Assembly (NCBI RefSeq): GCF_030440555.1
Contig: NZ_CP047118.1
Coordinates: forward strand, 1,426,001 to 1,490,000
Length of the DNA stretch: 64,000 nt
Direction of reading: 5' to 3'
From: Corynebacterium caspium DSM 44850
GTDB lineage: Bacteria > Actinomycetota > Actinomycetes > Mycobacteriales > Mycobacteriaceae
The first letter of the stretch is position 1, and each line of letters opens with the position of its first letter. The position numbers were made by a program, and so were the translations under genes. This document shows positions 61,112 to 64,000 of the stretch, one piece after another. The notes under the pieces are model-generated. The model saw only the letters and a list, made by a program, of their open reading frames with translations, made no database searches and was not told the origin of the DNA.

Positions 61112-61726
61112 TTAACGAGAGCTACTTGTACTGGGGTCTTTGGTGCTAGTTTCAGCATCGGCAACTAATTGCTTAGTGTCGGAAATATCAGTGTGGTAGG
61201 TCTGGATGAAATCTCGCAAGGATCGTGCGGTAAAAGATTGCACATCGCTTGGGGTAGTCGGATCTGGCCACATAATCAACAGTGGCTTTAAATCTTTAGG
61301 CATCTGGAAGGTCATTTCCGGAATAGCCTGGTAAAAGTCGGTATTTAAGGGGTTGATAACCTTGCTTAGTTCTTCTTCTACTGGACTAAGCGGGGCAGCT
61401 ACTCCTGGAATTCGCCCACCTTCGGGCAGGAAAACTACCGGTGGCACCGCTAGTGCATGGGATAATTTATAGATTGTCAATAATGACGGATTTGTCGGTG
61501 CCGCATGAGTGCTTTCATTACGTTCCATCATTGAAATAGCATTGCGACTCAAACCAGCAAGTTCCCCTAATTCTTCCTGTGTGAGTTGACGCATTTCTCG
61601 TAATGCCCTTAGTTGGGCGGCAAAAATTAATCCATAGCCAGCCCATTGCTGTTCTATTTGGGCACGTCCACCTAAAGCTTGCGATTCACTATGCGCCGCC
61701 TCGAAATTCTTGGAAACCTCACTCAC
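61112..61726 (-). CDS. XRE-family transcriptional regulator
   Basis: The 204-residue regulator has a helix-turn-helix domain (about residues 36-95; AAQLRALREMRQLTQEELGE and LAGLSRNAISMMERNES) followed by a C-terminal domain of unknown fold with LKPLLIMWPDPTTPSDV. The C-terminus is disordered. It precedes the M20D gene. A GCCAA-N6-TTGGC dyad (61762-61777) and a 10-bp inverted repeat (61815-61851) lie upstream of its start and could be autoregulatory sites. Confidence 0.8.
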   Translation of the reverse strand: MSEVSKNFEAAHSESQALGGRAQIEQQWAGYGLIFAAQLRALREMRQLTQEELGELAGLSRNAISMMERNESTHAAPTNPSLLTIYKLSHALAVPPVVFLPEGGRIPGVAAPLSPVEEELSKVINPLNTDFYQAIPEMTFQMPKDLKPLLIMWPDPTTPSDVQSFTARSLRDFIQTYHTDISDTKQLVADAETSTKDPSTSSSR

Positions 61727-61761
61727 TTTGCCAACCGTGCAGCACTAAACTCTTAAGCTCC

Positions 61762-61777
61762 GCCAAATATAGTTGGC
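61762..61777. promoter_or_regulatory. GCCAA-N6-TTGGC dyad upstream of the XRE gene
   Basis: A 5-6-5 inverted repeat about 36 bases before the XRE start. It is a candidate autoregulatory operator. Confidence 0.4.
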
Positions 61778-61814
61778 ATAGCCATGGAGTGAGAAAATTC
61801 CATTTAGAGGCCTA

Positions 61815-61851
61815 TTTTGAGAAGTTGCTCCTCGAAGCGGTCTTCTCAAAA
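61815..61851. promoter_or_regulatory. Perfect 10-bp inverted repeat between XRE gene and upp
   Basis: TTTTGAGAAG (61815-61824) and CTTCTCAAAA (61842-61851) are perfect reverse complements with a 17-base loop. There is no coding sequence nearby. Operator or hairpin function is possible. Confidence 0.5.
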
Positions 61852-61906
61852 ACCAAGTCTACTTGCACTTTTAGGCAAATATTGCTTATGAAATGCCATA
61901 AAAATG

Positions 61907-61932
61907 GGCCAGGATTTACCCGGCCCTGTTTT
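61907..61932 (-). terminator. upp terminator
   Basis: GGGCC (61907-61911) and GGCCC (61923-61927) with an inner GG/CC form a stem. On the minus strand it is followed by ATTTTTATGG, suiting the end of upp. Confidence 0.7.
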
Positions 61933-62021
61933 ATATCTCAAGGATTATCTGCTGGCAAGGTCCTTGCTGTTCAGCTCGCTAATTAAGCACTAGATTAACT
62001 AGCTGCCAAGCCTATAAGGCT

Positions 62022-62669
62022 TTAGTTTTCGGAGCTGAGATCGATATTGCGCGGCCCGTACAGGCGATCCCCAGCATCACCTAAACCGGGGATAATATAA
62101 GCATTTTCGTCTAGACGAGGATCAATTACGGTAGTTACCAAACGCACTGGCAGGCCTGATTCACGCAGGGCGGCAACCCCTTCTTCGGCAGAAATAATAC
62201 ATACACACGTAATATCTGAAGCGCCGCGTTCTACCAATAAATTCAATGCATGCAGCAGCGAACCTCCGGTAGCTAGCATGGGATCAACTAGGAATACTGG
62301 CTGGTTACTGAGGTCTTCGGGAAGAGCTTCTAGATAAGGCACTGGCTCATGGGTTTCTTCATCGCGAGCTAGTCCGATAAAACCTACCTGAGCGTCAGGA
62401 ATCATCGAAAGTGCTGGATCAATCATGCCCAGACCTGCCCGAATAATGGGCACGATGATTGGAGGTTGCTTTAAACGTGTGCCCTGGGCCTTCGCGACAG
62501 GAGTATTAATATTGAAGTTTTCGATTTCCAGCTCGCGGGAGGCTTCATAGATGAGCATGGCTCCTAGATCTGCCAATGCGGCGCGGAAACCAGAATTATC
62601 GGTGCGTTCATCACGCATGATAGTTAGGCGAGAAAGTGCGAGGGGATGATTGATCACGGTGATTTCCAT
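62022..62669 (-). CDS. upp: Uracil phosphoribosyltransferase
   Basis: The 215-residue enzyme makes UMP from uracil and PRPP in pyrimidine salvage. It has [20 protein letters not shown] at the start, PIIRAGLGM, the PRPP motif [15 protein letters not shown] and [16 protein letters not shown]. The ATG at 62669 gives [11 protein letters not shown], like relatives. Two codons for Met upstream remain possible. It is divergent from the ESX-like gene, as in C. glutamicum. Confidence 0.93.
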   Translation of the reverse strand: MEITVINHPLALSRLTIMRDERTDNSGFRAALADLGAMLIYEASRELEIENFNINTPVAKAQGTRLKQPPIIVPIIRAGLGMIDPALSMIPDAQVGFIGLARDEETHEPVPYLEALPEDLSNQPVFLVDPMLATGGSLLHALNLLVERGASDITCVCIISAEEGVAALRESGLPVRLVTTVIDPRLDENAYIIPGLGDAGDRLYGPRNIDLSSEN

Positions 62670-62724
62670 GCCCTTCATCCTAGGCGGAGGGAACCACGGA
62701 GGGGCTTTCACAGTCCAATTAAGT

Positions 62725-63033
62725 ATGGAACTTCACTGTGATCTGGAATATGCCTATACCTGTGTGCAGCAGTTAGCGGCAGAATTGCCTTCTGCACCAC
62801 CACCAGAAATACCGCTCCTACCAGGCAATATAGCCAGCCTTAGCGAAGGGAGTTTTCTAAAAGCTGCCGAATTGGCCCAGCGGGCACTAAATCAGCATTT
62901 AAGCCAAATACATACTGATTTAACTGCACTTATTGAAGCATCTCGAGTTCACCTGCACGCTATTAGCAGTCACGATAATGCCACCGGAGAGTTACTAGGA
63001 CGCAGTTTTTCGGCGTCTGGAGGTGTTTTTTAA
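62725..63033 (+). CDS. Small helical protein, ESX/WXG100-like
   Basis: The 102-residue protein is predicted mostly helical with a Pro-rich break ([16 protein letters not shown]) between two helices, ending in SFSASGGVF. The size and placement before an NlpC/P60 gene with a helical N-terminus resemble WXG100/ESX-type partner proteins, but no WXG motif is present. The downstream gene starts one base after the stop, so the two are expressed together. No Sec signal is seen. The function is inferred and uncertain. Confidence 0.5.
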   Translation: MELHCDLEYAYTCVQQLAAELPSAPPPEIPLLPGNIASLSEGSFLKAAELAQRALNQHLSQIHTDLTALIEASRVHLHAISSHDNATGELLGRSFSASGGVF

Positions 63034-64000
63034 ATGCTAGATATCTCCCAAATCTTGAACCGAATTTCCACCTTGATTCCGGCACTTCCTATTCCTCCGG
63101 GCCTTTTTCCAGCACCGCCGGACTTAACTGCGTTAGCCCCGCTTGCCAAAGAGTTACAAACTAACCCCACGGCTTTAATAAATGCAGCAAATATCTTAGT
63201 TAAGCATCAACATGAAGTTAGAGAACTCCTGGATTTTGGTCATAGGTTAATTACAAATTCTCACTATCAACTGCTCGGTTTAGCACAAAAAACTGCAGCG
63301 CAGGCTACCCCGTTATTAATAACTGCTTTCTCACCAGATCCATTGGGGGCAAATATGGCGCGAGCTAAATTATTTTGTTTGGCAATTTCGTCACTGCGCG
63401 AAGCTCAAGAAAAACTTGAACAACTAGGGATAGCGCTAGCAAAACCTGCGGCAAGATTAACGGAAATCGGGGAAAATACCCTGAAGTCGGCAATCCAGCC
63501 CGGAGGCGAAAGTCCAGGTCTTGCAAGTGCCATATCTGTCGGTGCTGGTGGCGGCAGTGGCGGCGGTAGTGCGGTCGATGGTTGCGGTGCTGGTGCAGGT
63601 GATGCAGGTGCTGCTGATGGTATAGCTGGTGCTGCTGGTCCAGGTGGAGAAACTGGCATGAACAAACCTGGTAGCACTGCTGTGGCTGCAGCCCGTAGTG
63701 CTATGGGAGTTCCTTATATCTGGGGTGGTACTGGTTCAAATGGTTTTGATTGCAGTGGGCTAACTCAATGGGCGTGGCGGCAGGCTGGGGTGGAATTGCC
63801 GCGTACAGCAGAGAATCAAGCTGTTGGACAAGCTGTTACTGCAGTTGATTTACAAGAAGGGGATCTAGTGGTCTGGGATGGCCATGTGGCAATGTATGCC
63901 GGAAATGGCGAAATAATTGAGGCTGGAGACCCTGTTCAAGTTAATCCGTTGCGCACATCGAATATGGGAATGGCATTTAAAGGCTTTTATCGGCCGGTGG
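63034..64000 (+). CDS. NlpC/P60 peptidoglycan hydrolase, right end cut
   Basis: The frame is open to the window end, so the C-terminus is missing by at least the stop codon. An N-terminal helical domain of about 160 residues (LSPLIPALPIPPGLF-like start; AKELQTNPTALINAANIL) is followed by a Gly/Ala/Ser-rich linker (about 170-210) and a catalytic NlpC/P60 domain: VPYIWGGTGSNGFDCSGLT with Cys240, and GHVAMYAG with His284. It would cleave peptide stems in peptidoglycan. No Sec signal peptide or lipobox is visible, in contrast with most secreted NlpC/P60 enzymes. Confidence 0.85.
   Translation, partial: MLDISQILNRISTLIPALPIPPGLFPAPPDLTALAPLAKELQTNPTALINAANILVKHQHEVRELLDFGHRLITNSHYQLLGLAQKTAAQATPLLITAFSPDPLGANMARAKLFCLAISSLREAQEKLEQLGIALAKPAARLTEIGENTLKSAIQPGGESPGLASAISVGAGGGSGGGSAVDGCGAGAGDAGAADGIAGAAGPGGETGMNKPGSTAVAAARSAMGVPYIWGGTGSNGFDCSGLTQWAWRQAGVELPRTAENQAVGQAVTAVDLQEGDLVVWDGHVAMYAGNGEIIEAGDPVQVNPLRTSNMGMAFKGFYRPV

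Noticed and set aside
1-64000. tRNA, rRNA, CRISPR arrays, insertion sequences, prophage or integrase genes
   Set aside because: None was recognised by reading. A dedicated tRNA or covariance search was not possible here.

Overview
The window reads as a chromosomal segment of a Corynebacterium species (mycolic-acid-containing Actinomycetota, moderate GC). The evidence is gene content plus order: mtrA-mtrB-lpqB-comF-hpf-secA, sigH-rshA next to a WhiB1-type gene, manA-phosphomannomutase-whcD-wbbL, an LpqY/Sug-like trehalose ABC importer, purE/purK-birA, two dtsR-type carboxyltransferase genes with accE, a fused accBC, pyruvate carboxylase, meso-diaminopimelate dehydrogenase, and upp beside an NlpC/P60 gene. 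No rRNA, tRNA, CRISPR array, prophage or insertion sequence was seen. The species cannot be fixed from the sequence alone.

Layout. 0-9 kb: a DUF3152 fragment, DUF3107, a DEAD-box helicase operon, whiB1, the 24-residue ribosomal protein bL37, the sigH/rshA stress pair, aroA-rsgA and a HAD phosphatase pair. 9-13 kb: a lutABC lactate-oxidation operon lying between a DUF6459-like gene and secA. 13-22 kb: secA, hpf, comF, lpqB, mtrB, mtrA, tmk (all minus strand). 22-29 kb: mannose/GDP-mannose and rhamnosyl cell-wall functions plus whcD. 29-33 kb: a probable trehalose importer. 33-40 kb: rmlD, an LCP ligase, a TIGR03089 protein, then purE and purK separated by a DUF222/HNH gene, then birA. 40-50 kb: acyl-CoA carboxylase genes (dtsR1, two small epsilon-like genes, dtsR2, accBC) with maf, DUF3151, a Cj0069-family gene and sseA. 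50-57 kb: an idonate/gluconate operon and pyc. 57-64 kb: ddh, lpdA, an M20 amidohydrolase, an XRE regulator, upp, and a helical ESX-like protein followed by an NlpC/P60 hydrolase cut by the window end.

Much of the window supports the cell envelope. Biotin ligase, AccBC, the DtsR subunits and epsilon subunits build malonyl-CoA and long-chain carboxylated acyl-CoA for fatty and mycolic acids. Pyc supplies oxaloacetate, Ddh makes meso-DAP, RmlD and WbbL build the rhamnosyl linker, the LCP protein attaches arabinogalactan, and the trehalose importer would recycle trehalose released by mycolyl transfer. MtrAB-LpqB and SecA oversee envelope homeostasis and export.

The most unusual signal is not a gene. 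The 10-mer TGTGCAGAAA (or its complement) occurs at least 21 times, about 0.12 being expected by chance. Fourteen exact copies lie between 33.6 and 40.9 kb. They fall in all three codon frames, in genes on both strands and in noncoding DNA, so they look like a DNA-level signal (uptake, recombination or architectural sequence).
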